The notes: a model not told the origin generated them from the letters alone. Shown: positions 49,994-58,782, counted from the stretch's first letter. The stretch: DNA of 64,000 nucleotides from Tabrizicola_A aquatica (GCA_965194375.1 CBDAEL010000004.1); one strand, 5' to 3'. A program made the numbers and translations.

Positions 49994-50215
49994 TCAGCCT
50001 TGGCGATGCGCGGCCAGCCGCTTGTCAAGGAAATCGCGCCCGCGGCGTTCGGCCAACCGGACGCGGATCGCGGTCAGAAAGCCCTCTTCCATCGAAGGCG
50101 ACAGGGTCGAGAGCACCTTGGCCACTTCAAGATAGAAGCGGTCGTTACCCATTTCATCTTGGGCGGCCAACACGTCCTTGGCCAGATCGTCAGCCAGTTC
50201 GTCGACCACTGCCAT
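49994..50215 (-). CDS. Conserved small protein (73 aa), function unknown
   Basis: MAVVDELADDLAKDVLAAQDEMGNDRFYLEVAKVLSTLSPSMEEGFLTAIRVRLAERRGRDFLDKRLAAHRQG: acidic helix at the start, basic helix at the end, no membrane part. The ATG overlaps a TGA that ends the continuation of the upstream alpha/beta hydrolase frame (TGATG), showing ancestral translational coupling with that gene. No domain recognised. Confidence 0.7.
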   Translation of the reverse strand: MAVVDELADDLAKDVLAAQDEMGNDRFYLEVAKVLSTLSPSMEEGFLTAIRVRLAERRGRDFLDKRLAAHRQG

Positions 50216-50295
50216 CAGCGGCTGACCTCACCCAAGCGGCGCTTTACATAAGTCGAAACGGTGTCGATCATCGGCTTCATATGCGCTTCTTCATC
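50215..50295 (-). pseudogene. In-frame C-terminal remainder of the alpha/beta hydrolase
   Basis: After the TAA at 50298-50296, the same frame continues 26 codons (DEEAHMKPMIDTVSTYVKRRLGEVSR) to a TGA overlapping the next start codon. This looks like the normal C-terminal helix of the hydrolase family. ATG 50280 inside it could in principle re-initiate a 21-residue peptide. Confidence 0.65.
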
Positions 50296-50874
50296 TTAGA
50301 AGAAGTGATCGGCCCCTTCGATCTGTTCGTGGGTGATGGTGATGCCCTTTTGCTCGTGCAACTTGTTCACGAGCGTCGTGGTGTCCTTGGGCGGCGCCAC
50401 CTTGTCGGCGGTGCCGTTGATGATCAGGCCCGAGGAGGGGCAGGGGGCAAGGAAGCTGAAATCGTAAAGGTTCGCGGGAGGCGCGACCGAGACAAAGCCG
50501 GTGATCTCGGGCCGGCGCATCAACAGTTGCATGCCGATCCAGGCGCCAAAGGAAAAGCCCGCGACCCAGCAGTGCTTGGCGTTTTGGTTCATGGATTGCA
50601 GGTAGTCGAGGGCCGAAGCGGCATCCGACAATTCACCGATGCCCATGTCATATTCGCCTTGGCTGCGCCCCACGCCGCGGAAATTGAACCGCAGCACGGT
50701 GAAGCCCAGATTGTAAAAGGCGTAATGCAGGTTGTAGACCACCTTGTTGTTCATCGTGCCCCCGTAGTTCGGGTGCGGATGCAAAACGATGGCAATGGGC
50801 GCGTCACGGTCCTTTTGCGGGTGGTAGCGGCCTTCAAGACGGCCTTCGGGGCCAGCAAAAATCACTTCGGGCAT
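50296..50874 (-). CDS. Alpha/beta hydrolase (COG2945-type), C-terminally truncated by TAA
   Basis: A 192-residue serine hydrolase. N-terminus MPEVIFAGPEGRLEGRYH, oxyanion region LHPHPNYGGTMNN, nucleophile elbow GFSFGAWIG, Asp in GTADKVAP and final His in EGADHFF. All catalytic residues precede the TAA at 50296-50298. Relatives run about 215-220 residues, ending in a helix like the one encoded just after this stop, so the stop removes the last ~27 residues. Start ATG 50874 rather than 51000, because the family begins at MPEVIF. Heads a probable operon with the 73-residue protein and HD hydrolase. Confidence 0.8.
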   Translation of the reverse strand: MPEVIFAGPEGRLEGRYHPQKDRDAPIAIVLHPHPNYGGTMNNKVVYNLHYAFYNLGFTVLRFNFRGVGRSQGEYDMGIGELSDAASALDYLQSMNQNAKHCWVAGFSFGAWIGMQLLMRRPEITGFVSVAPPANLYDFSFLAPCPSSGLIINGTADKVAPPKDTTTLVNKLHEQKGITITHEQIEGADHFF

Positions 50875-50904
50875 TCGGTTCGCCTGCTTTCCTGCGGCGA
50901 TTTC

Positions 50905-50933
50905 TTGACGAAATCGCTCGGACAAATTAGAAC
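50905..50933 (+). promoter_or_regulatory. Promoter of the iscR-suf operon
   Basis: TTGACG at 50905-50910, 17-base spacer, TAGAAC at 50928-50933. It lies about 105 bases upstream of the iscR-like start and is the best match in the gap. IscR-type repressors often bind over such promoters. Confidence 0.45.
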
Positions 50934-51038
50934 CATTCCAAGGATCTGGGCCGCGCGGCTCGGGTCCCCTGATGGTCTTGCGGGTTTCAGGTAAGGCCAC
51001 TGGGCTCAGTCGTCAATGATCTTGCAAGGAAACCGGGC

Positions 51039-51500
51039 ATGAAACTCTCGACAAAAGGGCGCTATGCGATGGTGGCCTTGGCAGATCTGGCGCTGGCCGA
51101 GGGGGATGACCTGATGTCCTTGGCAGCGCTTTCGAAGCGGCAGGATATTTCCTTGCCGTATTTGGAACAATTGTTCGTCAAGCTGCGCCGCGCAGGGTTG
51201 GTCGAAGCGGTGCGCGGCCCGGGCGGGGGCTACCGGTTGGCGCGCAGCCCCAGTGAGATTCGGGTGTCGGAGGTGATGGAGGCGGTCGAAGAGACGGTTG
51301 ATGCGCTGCACACAGGGGCAGGAGCCAGCGGTGGGGTGTCGGGCTCTCGCGCGCAAAGCCTGACCAACCGGCTGTGGGAGGGGCTTTCGGCAAGTGTCTA
51401 TGTGTTTCTGCACCAGACGCGTCTATCGGACGTGATCCGCAACCAGATGACGCCTTGCCCGGCGGTACCCGCGCTCTTTCGGGTGGTGGATGAGGAATGA
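51039..51500 (+). CDS. iscR: Rrf2/IscR-family regulator lacking the canonical cluster cysteines
   Basis: A 153-residue Rrf2 protein with winged helix at residues 1-68 (MKLSTKGRYAMVALADLA, SLPYLEQLFVKLRRAGLVEAVRGPGGGYRLAR). The effector loop that carries three cysteines in E. coli IscR reads VDALHTGAGASGGVSGSRAQSLTNRLW, with none. The only cysteine is Cys140 in MTPCPAV. Rhodobacter sphaeroides IscR is known to depart from the three-cysteine scheme, so this fits its group. First gene of the suf operon and its probable iron/Fe-S-responsive repressor. AAGGAA precedes the ATG. Confidence 0.88.
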   Translation: MKLSTKGRYAMVALADLALAEGDDLMSLAALSKRQDISLPYLEQLFVKLRRAGLVEAVRGPGGGYRLARSPSEIRVSEVMEAVEETVDALHTGAGASGGVSGSRAQSLTNRLWEGLSASVYVFLHQTRLSDVIRNQMTPCPAVPALFRVVDEE

Positions 51501-51537
51501 AGGCGCAACGCGATCTTGTGGCCAATGGTCGTTTAAG

Positions 51538-51615
51538 AGGGGGGCTGTCTGCCCCCCAAGCTGGCATTGCCCTGCAATGCCAGCCCCCCCGAGGATATTT
51601 GCGCCACGTTGAAGG
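51538..51615 (+). repeat. GC-hairpin repeat, copy 4, with nested inverted repeat
   Basis: GGGGGGC TGTCT GCCCCCC hairpin, then CTGGCATTG CCCTG CAATGCCAG (perfect 9-base inverted repeat), CCCCCCGAG and the tail GATATTTGCGCCACGTTGAAGG. It is inside the suf operon between iscR and the first cysteine desulfurase. Confidence 0.78.
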
Positions 51616-51630
51616 GCTGTCTCTGAAAGG

Positions 51631-52683
51631 ATGGGCCGCGTGAGCCGGGTGTATTTGGACTGGAACGCGACGACGCCGCTGCGTCCTGAGGCGAAGGCGG
51701 CGATGATTGCGGCCATGGAGGTGGTGGGCAACCCGTCTTCGGTGCATGCCGAGGGACGGGCGGCGAAGGCTTTGCGCGAGAAGGCACGCGGCCAGATTGC
51801 GGCGGCCTTGGGGGCGGAAGGGGCGGACATCATCTTTACCTCGGGCGCGACCGAGGCGGCGGGTTTGGCCTGTGCCGGGCGCGGACTGGCCTGTGCCCAG
51901 GTAGAGCATGACGCGGTGCGCGCCTGGTGTGCGCCCGATCTGGCGGTGGATGCGGCGGGCGGGGTGGCGGTGCCGGATCCGGGTCGGTCAGCGCTGCAAC
52001 TTGCAAATTCTGAAACCGGGATTGTGCAGGACCTGCCCGAAGGGATTGCGGTTTCGGATCTAACGCAAGCCTTTGGCAAGCTGCCAATCGCGTTCAACTG
52101 GCTAGGTTGCCAGAGGGGTCTGGTCAGCGCCCACAAACTCGGGGGGCCAAAAGGGATTGGCGCCTTGGTGCTGCGGCGAGGCTTGGATGTGGCGCCGCAG
52201 ATCCTTGGCGGCGGGCAGGAAATGGGTCGTCGGGCAGGCACGGAGAACCTGATTGGGATTGCCGGATTTGGCGCAGCGGCCGAGGCAGCGATGCGCGATC
52301 TGGCCAATGGTGTTTGGGACGAGGTCGCCGAAGTTAGAAATATTCTAGATTCAGCATTGTCGGCTTTGGGTTTTAATACTATTTCAGTCGGGAATGATGT
52401 GACGCGCCTTCCCAACACCCTGTGCCTCATCGCGCCGGGCTGGAAAGGTGAGACGCAGGTCATGGCGATGGATCTGGCGGGGTTTGCCATTTCGGCGGGC
52501 TCGGCGTGCTCCAGCGGCAAGGTCAAGGCCAGCCGGGTCTTGCTGGCCATGGGCCATGACGCGGCGCGGGCGGGGCAGGCGATACGCCTGTCTTTGGGGC
52601 CCGGGGTAACGCGTGAGGAGGTCTTGCGCTTTGCCGAGGTCTGGGGACGCGACTACGCGCGGCTTTTGGCGCGCGTGGCATGA
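51631..52683 (+). CDS. Cysteine desulfurase, IscS/NifS-like
   Basis: A 350-residue PLP enzyme, shorter than IscS (about 404). N-terminus VYLDWNATTPLRPEA, PLP-binding TSGATEA, Schiff-base lysine in SAHKLGGPKG, GGGQEMGRRAGTEN and catalytic Cys loop SAGSACSSGK. It liberates sulfur from cysteine for Fe-S cluster assembly. The operon carries a second, SufS-type desulfurase at its far end, so the two may serve different acceptors. AAAGG immediately before ATG 51631; GTG 51640 also possible. Confidence 0.9.
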   Translation: MGRVSRVYLDWNATTPLRPEAKAAMIAAMEVVGNPSSVHAEGRAAKALREKARGQIAAALGAEGADIIFTSGATEAAGLACAGRGLACAQVEHDAVRAWCAPDLAVDAAGGVAVPDPGRSALQLANSETGIVQDLPEGIAVSDLTQAFGKLPIAFNWLGCQRGLVSAHKLGGPKGIGALVLRRGLDVAPQILGGGQEMGRRAGTENLIGIAGFGAAAEAAMRDLANGVWDEVAEVRNILDSALSALGFNTISVGNDVTRLPNTLCLIAPGWKGETQVMAMDLAGFAISAGSACSSGKVKASRVLLAMGHDAARAGQAIRLSLGPGVTREEVLRFAEVWGRDYARLLARVA

Positions 52684-52723
52684 GTGAAGGCGGGCGAAAG
52701 CCCAGGAATCGGAGACAACAACC

Positions 52724-54232
52724 ATGGCGGCAGTAGAGATGGAAGTGCGCGACGGCGTCGATCGGGAAACGATCGAGACCGTGCAGGCCATGTCGGGCAG
52801 CTACAAATACGGCTGGTCCACCGATATCGAGATGGATTTCGCGCCCAAGGGCGTGTCGGAAGAGATTGTCCGGCTGATCAGCCACAAGAACAACGAGCCG
52901 GAATGGATGCTGGAATGGCGTCTGGCCGCCTATCGCCGCTGGGTCCAGATGGAAGAGCCGCATTGGGCGATGCTGAACTATCCGGCGATCGACTATCAAG
53001 ACCAGTATTACTATGCCAAGCCCAAGAGCATGGCTGAAAAGCCCAAGTCGCTGGATGAGGTGGACCCCAAGCTTTTGGCCACCTACGAAAAGCTGGGCAT
53101 TCCGCTGAAAGAACAGATGATCCTGGCCGGCGTCGAGGTGCCCGAGGGCGAGCGTCGGGTGGCGGTGGATGCGGTGTTTGATTCCGTTTCGCTGGGCACC
53201 ACCTTCAAGGCCGAATTGCAAAAGGCAGGCGTGATCTTCTGCTCCATCTCTGAGGCGGTGCGCGAGCATCCGGAGCTGGTGAAGCAATACCTTGGCACGG
53301 TGGTTCCGCAGTCGGACAACTTCTTTGCCACGCTGAATTCGGCCGTGTTTTCGGACGGGTCCTTTGTCTACATCCCCAAAGGCACCCGCTGCCCGATGGA
53401 ACTGTCGACCTATTTCCGCATCAATGCCGAAAACACCGGGCAGTTTGAACGCACGCTGATCATCGCCGATGAAGGGTCATACGTCAGCTATCTTGAGGGC
53501 TGCACCGCGCCCAAGCGCGACACCCATCAGCTGCATGCGGCTGTGGTGGAACTCGTGATCCTGAAGGATGCCGAGATCAAGTATTCGACGGTGCAAAACT
53601 GGTATCCGGGCGACGAGGAGGGCCGGGGCGGCATTTACAACTTTGTCACCAAGCGCGCCGATTGCCGGGGCGACCGGGCCAAGGTGATGTGGACCCAAGT
53701 TGAAACCGGGTCAGCGATCACCTGGAAATACCCGTCCTGCATCTTGCGCGGCGACGACTCCCAAGGTGAGTTCTATTCGATCGCCATCGCCAACAATGCC
53801 CAACAAGCCGACACCGGCACCAAGATGGTGCATCTGGGCAAGCGCACCAAGTCGCGCATCGTGTCTAAGGGCATTTCCGCAGGACGCGCGCAGAACACCT
53901 ATCGGGGGCTTGTCAGCATGCACCCCAAGGCCACCGACAGCCGCAACTATACCCAGTGCGACAGCCTGTTGATCGGCGACAAATGCGGGGCGCATACGGT
54001 GCCTTACATTGAGGTCAAGAACAACTCATCCCGGGTGGAGCATGAGGCCACCACGTCGAAGGTGGATGAGGATCAGCTGTTCTATTGCCGCTCGCGCGGG
54101 ATGGATGAAGAAGAGGCGGTGGCTTTGGTGGTGAACGGGTTCTGCAAAGAGGTGCTTCAGGCCTTGCCGATGGAGTTCGCCATGGAGGCGCAAAGCCTTG
54201 TGGCGATCAGCCTTGAAGGGTCGGTGGGGTGA
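52724..54232 (+). CDS. sufB: Fe-S cluster assembly protein SufB
   Basis: A 502-residue SufB, scaffold subunit of the SufBC2D complex. Conserved stretches: WMLEWRLAAYRRW, VFDSVSLGTTFKAEL, FVYIPKGTRCPMELSTYFRINAENTGQFERTLIIADEGSYVSYLEGCTAP, and the C-terminal RSRGMDEEEAVALVVNGFCKEVLQALPMEFAMEA. Starts at ATG 52724, 40 bases after the desulfurase. Overlaps the next gene by 4 bases. Confidence 0.97.
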   Translation: MAAVEMEVRDGVDRETIETVQAMSGSYKYGWSTDIEMDFAPKGVSEEIVRLISHKNNEPEWMLEWRLAAYRRWVQMEEPHWAMLNYPAIDYQDQYYYAKPKSMAEKPKSLDEVDPKLLATYEKLGIPLKEQMILAGVEVPEGERRVAVDAVFDSVSLGTTFKAELQKAGVIFCSISEAVREHPELVKQYLGTVVPQSDNFFATLNSAVFSDGSFVYIPKGTRCPMELSTYFRINAENTGQFERTLIIADEGSYVSYLEGCTAPKRDTHQLHAAVVELVILKDAEIKYSTVQNWYPGDEEGRGGIYNFVTKRADCRGDRAKVMWTQVETGSAITWKYPSCILRGDDSQGEFYSIAIANNAQQADTGTKMVHLGKRTKSRIVSKGISAGRAQNTYRGLVSMHPKATDSRNYTQCDSLLIGDKCGAHTVPYIEVKNNSSRVEHEATTSKVDEDQLFYCRSRGMDEEEAVALVVNGFCKEVLQALPMEFAMEAQSLVAISLEGSVG

Positions 54233-55008
54233 AGGACGGCAAGCCGAAAAACGCGCGGCTTAACAAGCACGCGGCGGCGCCGGTGGCGACAGCGGATCTG
54301 GTGGTCAGCCCCGCCGGTCAGGTCGTGCGCGCGGTGATCGACGGCAAACCGGTGTTCTTCACGCTGACCAACACCAAGGATGGCATCCAGAAGGAACATC
54401 TGGCTGGCCGGTTCTATGAAAGCGAAGAGCTGGAGATCATCCGCGCCCATTGCCCGAAGAACGCGGTCTTCGTCGATATCGGGGCCAATATCGGCAACCA
54501 CGCGCTGTTTGCGCTGAAAATGCTGGGCGTCAAGCAGGTGATCCCGTTTGAACCGAACCCGGTGGCGATTGCGGTTCTGACTTCCAACCTTGGGCTGAAC
54601 GGCGAGTTGGCGCGCTGTGATCTGTCGCATCTGGGGCTGGGCCTGTCGGACAAGCCGCAGGACGGTTTGGCGATGGAGGTCGACAAGCCCAACAAGAACC
54701 TTGGCGGTGGCCGTCTGGTGGCCGGGGGTGATCTGCGGGTGATTGCGGGCGATCAGGCGCTGGCCAAGGCCAAGGTGGATTTCATCAAGATCGACGTTGA
54801 GGGCATGGAGATGCAAGTGCTGGGCGGTCTGGCCCAGACGCTGGAGCGCTGCCGTCCGGTGATCTTTATCGAAGTGGACGAGGCGAACCGGGGTGATTTT
54901 CTGGCTTGGGTTGAGGCTAACCGTTATGACATCACCGCCACCTTCCGCCGCTATCCGGTGAATGAGAATTTCCTGCTCAAACCCGCCCGCAAGGGCGCTA
55001 AGGGCTGA
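54229..55008 (+). CDS. FkbM-family methyltransferase inside the suf operon
   Basis: A 259-residue protein. SAM-binding motif VFVDIGANIGNHALFALKMLG (about residues 78-98), acidic strand VIPFEPNPVA, and the FkbM signature VDFIKIDVEGMEMQVLGGLAQTLERCRPVIFIEVDE. Start GTG 54229 overlaps the sufB stop codon. FkbM enzymes usually O-methylate sugars or polyketides; why one is coupled to sufB is not evident. Confidence 0.85.
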   Translation: MKDGKPKNARLNKHAAAPVATADLVVSPAGQVVRAVIDGKPVFFTLTNTKDGIQKEHLAGRFYESEELEIIRAHCPKNAVFVDIGANIGNHALFALKMLGVKQVIPFEPNPVAIAVLTSNLGLNGELARCDLSHLGLGLSDKPQDGLAMEVDKPNKNLGGGRLVAGGDLRVIAGDQALAKAKVDFIKIDVEGMEMQVLGGLAQTLERCRPVIFIEVDEANRGDFLAWVEANRYDITATFRRYPVNENFLLKPARKGAKG

Positions 55009-55011
55009 GCA

Positions 55012-55602
55012 ATGAACGCGCTGACCGCCCCCAAGCTGACCCTGCCGCCCGAAGAGGCCGAGGTGCTGCGCGACGCCTACGCGGCGGCGCGGGTGATCTT
55101 GGAATATGGCTCGGGTGGCTCGACACTGGTGGCGGGCGAAAACCCCGAGGGTGTGATCTTTTCGGTGGAAAGCGATGCCAATTGGATCGCCATGATGCAG
55201 CGCTGGTTTGATGAAAACCCGCCCAGTGGGCAGGTTGTGTTGCATCACGCCGATATTGGCGACACCAAGGCTTGGGGCATGCCGGTGAACAACCGCCGCG
55301 TTGCGCGTTGGCCGGGTTATCCGATGTCGGTCTGGGACCGCGACGATTTTCAGCAGCCTGATACCGTGTTGATCGACGGGCGGTTCCGGCTCGCCTGCTT
55401 CCTGACGGTGCTGTTGCGCACCACGCGCCCGGTGCGGGTGCTGTGGGACGATTACAGCGACCGCACCGCCTATCACCGCGCCGAAACCCTGTGCCCGGTG
55501 CACCGCCACCATGGGCGGATGGCCGAATTTCACGTGGAACCCCAAATGCTTGCACCCAAAGACCTGCCTTGGGTGGTTGAGGCTTTCGTGACGCCGCATT
55601 GA
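55012..55602 (+). CDS. Methyltransferase-like protein of unknown function inside the suf operon
   Basis: A 196-residue protein with a Rossmann-type start, ILEYGSGGSTLVA (SAM motif I-like), FSVESDANWIAMMQRWF, then DTVLIDGRFRLACFLTVLL and VRVLWDDYSDR. This resembles small SAM-binding proteins linked to glycan genes. Three bases after the FkbM gene. No exact function known. Confidence 0.7.
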   Translation: MNALTAPKLTLPPEEAEVLRDAYAAARVILEYGSGGSTLVAGENPEGVIFSVESDANWIAMMQRWFDENPPSGQVVLHHADIGDTKAWGMPVNNRRVARWPGYPMSVWDRDDFQQPDTVLIDGRFRLACFLTVLLRTTRPVRVLWDDYSDRTAYHRAETLCPVHRHHGRMAEFHVEPQMLAPKDLPWVVEAFVTPH

Positions 55603-55672
55603 ACTTTGCACGTATGTGCAAACCCTGAAACACCGGCCAAACTGGCCAGAAGAACAGACCGAGGACCGCAAG

Positions 55673-56428
55673 ATGCTTGAGATCAAGAACCTTCACGTGA
55701 AACTGGCCGAAGAGGACAAGGTCATTCTGCGCGGCCTGGATCTGACCATCGGCGCGGGTGAGGTCCATGCGATCATGGGTCCGAACGGGTCGGGCAAATC
55801 GACGCTGAGCTATGTTCTGTCGGGCCGTGACGGCTATGAGGTGACCGCAGGGTCGGCCAAGCTGTTGGGTGAAGAGCTGTTGGAGATGGAGCCCGAAGCG
55901 CGCGCGGCGGCGGGCCTGTTTCTGGCCTTCCAGTACCCGGTGGAGATTCCTGGCGTCGGCAACATGACCTTCCTGCGCACCGCGCTGAACGCACAGCGCA
56001 AGGCGCGTGGCGAAGACGAAGTGTCTGCGGGCGACTTCCTCAAGCTTGTGCGCGAAAAGGCTAAGGCACTCAAGATCGACGCCGATATGCTGAAGCGCCC
56101 GGTCAATGTGGGTTTTTCGGGCGGTGAGAAAAAGCGCAACGAAATCCTGCAGATGGCCATGCTAGAGCCCAAGATGTGCATCTTGGATGAAACCGACTCC
56201 GGCTTGGATGTGGATGCGATGAAACTCGTCTCTGACGGGGTCAACGCGCTGCGCGATGCGGGGCGCTCGTTCCTTGTGATCACCCATTACCAGCGCCTTT
56301 TGGACCATATCAAACCCGATGTGGTGCACATCATGGCGGCTGGACGCATTGTGAAAACCGGCGGGCCAGAGTTGGCGCTGGAGGTGGAAAACAACGGTTA
56401 TGCCGATCTTCTGGCCGAGGTGCAGTGA
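55673..56428 (+). CDS. sufC: Fe-S cluster assembly ATPase SufC
   Basis: A 251-residue ABC-type ATPase. Walker A MGPNGSGKST, Q-loop AFQYPVEIPGVGN, signature GFSGGEKKRNEILQM, Walker B CILDETDSGLD, H-loop VITHYQRLL. Standard SufC. ATG 55673 begins MLEIKNLHVKL; the reading frame extends to 55616 but without support. Stop overlaps the sufD start. Confidence 0.97.
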   Translation: MLEIKNLHVKLAEEDKVILRGLDLTIGAGEVHAIMGPNGSGKSTLSYVLSGRDGYEVTAGSAKLLGEELLEMEPEARAAAGLFLAFQYPVEIPGVGNMTFLRTALNAQRKARGEDEVSAGDFLKLVREKAKALKIDADMLKRPVNVGFSGGEKKRNEILQMAMLEPKMCILDETDSGLDVDAMKLVSDGVNALRDAGRSFLVITHYQRLLDHIKPDVVHIMAAGRIVKTGGPELALEVENNGYADLLAEVQ

Positions 56429-57714
56429 TGGGGCTGATGAAGGCAAAATCTGACGCGCTGGCAGCGCGGCTGGTGGGCCGGGTTGCGGGGCAGGGTGGTT
56501 GGCTGGGCGCAGCGCAGACGGCGGCCTTGGACCGGTTGCAGCCGATGGGCCTGCCGGGCAAGCGGGATGAGTACTGGCGCTATACCGACCCGTCCAGCCT
56601 GACGGTGCCTTCTGCGCCAAAGGCTGATCTTTTCGACACCAAAGGCGAGCCGCGTCCTTTTTCCGCGATTGATCGGCTGAAAATCGTGTTTGTCGATGGT
56701 GTCTTTGACCCGGCACAATCTGACGCTTTGACGCTGGAAGGCCTTGAGATCGCGCATCTTTCCGATGCAGCGGCAGATGCGGGCCATTGGGCGGCGGGCT
56801 TGTACGGCACGCTTGAGGCGCGCGGGCAGGTTCCGGTGGAACGGCCCTTGGCGGCGCTGAACACCGCGATGGCGCAGTCAGGTGTGTTGATCCGCGTAAC
56901 GGGAAAACCATCAAAACCCGTTTCCTTGATTTGTCTACGCACATCAAATACTTCCGACGCAAATCTCCACCATTTTGTGAAGATGGAGCCGGGCTCGGAG
57001 GTGACGCTCTTGGAAAACGGCCCCGCCGCGGCGCGGCTGAACAAGGTGCTTGAGGTGGACGTGGCCGAAGGCGCGCGCTTTCACCATGTGCGCACCCAAG
57101 GCCGCGACCATCAGCGCCGCGCTGCGACCCATGTTTTCGCACGCATCGCTAAGGCTGCACTGTTCAAATCCTTTACCCTGACTGCCAATGGTCGGCTGAC
57201 CCGCAACGACGCCTATATCGAGCTTTTGGGCGATGATGCGGCGGCCCATATTGCCGGAGCCTGCATGGGGGACGGGGATTTTCACCATGATGATACGGTG
57301 TTTGTCACCCATGCTGGTCAGCGCTGCGAAAGCCGTCAGGTGTTCAAGAAAGTGCTGAAGAACGGCGCAGTGGGCGTGTTTCAAGGCAAGATTCTGGTCA
57401 AGCCCGGCGCGCAAAAGACCGATGGCTATCAGATCAGCCAGTCGCTTTTGCTCGATGAGGCGAGCCAGTTCCTCGCCAAGCCCGAGTTGGAGATTTACGC
57501 CGACGATGTGAAGTGCAGCCACGGCTCCACTTCGGGCGCGATCGATGAGACGGCACTCTATTACTTGCGCTCGCGTGGGGTTCCGCTGAAAGCCGCGCAG
57601 TCGCTTTTGGTTCTGGCCTTCTTGGCCGAGGCGATTGCCGAGATCGAAGATGAAGCGATTGCCGATGATATCCGCGACCGGCTGGAAGGCTGGCTGCATC
57701 GCCACGAGCATTAA
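56428..57714 (+). CDS. sufD: Fe-S cluster assembly protein SufD
   Basis: A 428-residue SufD, partner of SufB and SufC. N-terminal GKRDEYWRYTDPSSL; core ERPLAALNTAMAQSGVLIRVTG and the conserved C-terminal beta-helix end: GKILVKPGAQKTDGYQISQSLLLDEASQFLAKPELEIYADDVKCSHGSTSGAIDETALYYLRSRGVP. ATG 56428 overlaps the sufC stop (TGATG). Confidence 0.95.
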   Translation: MGLMKAKSDALAARLVGRVAGQGGWLGAAQTAALDRLQPMGLPGKRDEYWRYTDPSSLTVPSAPKADLFDTKGEPRPFSAIDRLKIVFVDGVFDPAQSDALTLEGLEIAHLSDAAADAGHWAAGLYGTLEARGQVPVERPLAALNTAMAQSGVLIRVTGKPSKPVSLICLRTSNTSDANLHHFVKMEPGSEVTLLENGPAAARLNKVLEVDVAEGARFHHVRTQGRDHQRRAATHVFARIAKAALFKSFTLTANGRLTRNDAYIELLGDDAAAHIAGACMGDGDFHHDDTVFVTHAGQRCESRQVFKKVLKNGAVGVFQGKILVKPGAQKTDGYQISQSLLLDEASQFLAKPELEIYADDVKCSHGSTSGAIDETALYYLRSRGVPLKAAQSLLVLAFLAEAIAEIEDEAIADDIRDRLEGWLHRHEH

Positions 57715-57715
57715 G

Positions 57716-58201
57716 ATGTCGCTGTTGGTGGACATTATGGACAGCTGGCGCGCCCCACGGCGGGTTGTGCGCCAGCACTTGCAGCGCCCGCGCTCTGAGG
57801 CGTTCCTCTTTACGTTTCTGTTCACCTTTTTGTTGGTGTCCTTCATCGCGCAATGGCCGGTTGCCGCTCGGTTAAGCCATATGCAGCCCGAAGTGCCGAT
57901 CGAACAGCGAATGTTCGGCTTTGCCTTGGGGCTTTTTGCGCTTGTCATGCCCTTGGCCTATGCGCTGGCGGCGCTGTCGCGGTTGGTGGCGGCGGCGATG
58001 GGCGGGCAGGGCAGTTGGTATTCGGCGCGGTTGGCGCTGTTTTGGTCTTTGGCCAGCATCACGCCAGCAATGTTGTTGATGGGTTTGGCGCTGGCCTTTT
58101 TGGGGCAGGGGCAACAGACCAGAGCTCTGGGTGTGGTTGTCGGGGCGGTGTTCGTGATCCGTTGGGTTTTGATGTTGCGAGAAACGGAGCGCGGGGCATG
58201 A
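57716..58201 (+). CDS. Four-helix membrane protein, YIP1-operon partner
   Basis: A 161-residue membrane protein starting one base after sufD: MSLLVDIMDSWRAPRRVVRQHL, then four hydrophobic segments (about residues 30-47, 65-88, 99-122, 130-150). Resembles the helical YIP1 type but weakly. Overlaps the following YIP1 gene (ATGA). Unknown function. Confidence 0.7.
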   Translation: MSLLVDIMDSWRAPRRVVRQHLQRPRSEAFLFTFLFTFLLVSFIAQWPVAARLSHMQPEVPIEQRMFGFALGLFALVMPLAYALAALSRLVAAAMGGQGSWYSARLALFWSLASITPAMLLMGLALAFLGQGQQTRALGVVVGAVFVIRWVLMLRETERGA

Positions 58202-58782
58202 CGCTGGACACTCTTCAAGATCTCTTGCGGCTGACGCTTGTTAACCCGCGCGCAGCGGCGACAAGGCTGAAAGCATTGAACCTGCCGGTGCAGACGGGCT
58301 GGAGCGCGATGCTGCTGGTGTCTGTCGTCTCAGCCTTTCTGGGCTTCATTGGCTTTCTCGCCTCGCCCATTCAGGGTGATCCGGGCGTGGCGGCCATGTT
58401 CGGCAGCCCACTGCGCACCGCGCTGATCCAGTTTACGGTTTTGGCGCTCACCGGGTTTTTGGCCTATTGGGTCGGTGGCCGCTTTGGGGGGACGGGCACG
58501 CTGGCGCAAGCGCTGGTGCTGGTGGCCTGGGTGCAGGTCCCACCAATCGCGCTACAACTTGTCCAGCTTGTGACGATGGTGTTGGTCCCCGGGCTGGCGC
58601 CTTTGGTGGGGATTGTGGGCTTTGCGCTTTATGCGGTGTTGTTGTCGCTGTTTATCGCGGAACTCCATGGGTTCCGTTCAGGTGTGGCGGTGTTTTTCGG
58701 CATTCTTGCTGTGAGTTTTCTGGTGGCGCTTGGTGCGGCTTTTCTTTTCGCTTTCTTGATCGGAGTGCCCCAGAATGTATGA
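58198..58782 (+). CDS. YIP1-family membrane protein
   Basis: A 194-residue protein with five helices and a YIP1-type start (LRLTLVNPRAAATRLKALNLPVQTGWSAMLLVSVVSAFLG), then GTGTLAQALVLVAWVQVPPIALQLV. Overlaps both the preceding membrane gene and sufS (8 bases), so it is a fixed part of the suf operon here. Whether it helps cluster export or metal homeostasis is unknown. Confidence 0.75.
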   Translation: MTLDTLQDLLRLTLVNPRAAATRLKALNLPVQTGWSAMLLVSVVSAFLGFIGFLASPIQGDPGVAAMFGSPLRTALIQFTVLALTGFLAYWVGGRFGGTGTLAQALVLVAWVQVPPIALQLVQLVTMVLVPGLAPLVGIVGFALYAVLLSLFIAELHGFRSGVAVFFGILAVSFLVALGAAFLFAFLIGVPQNV

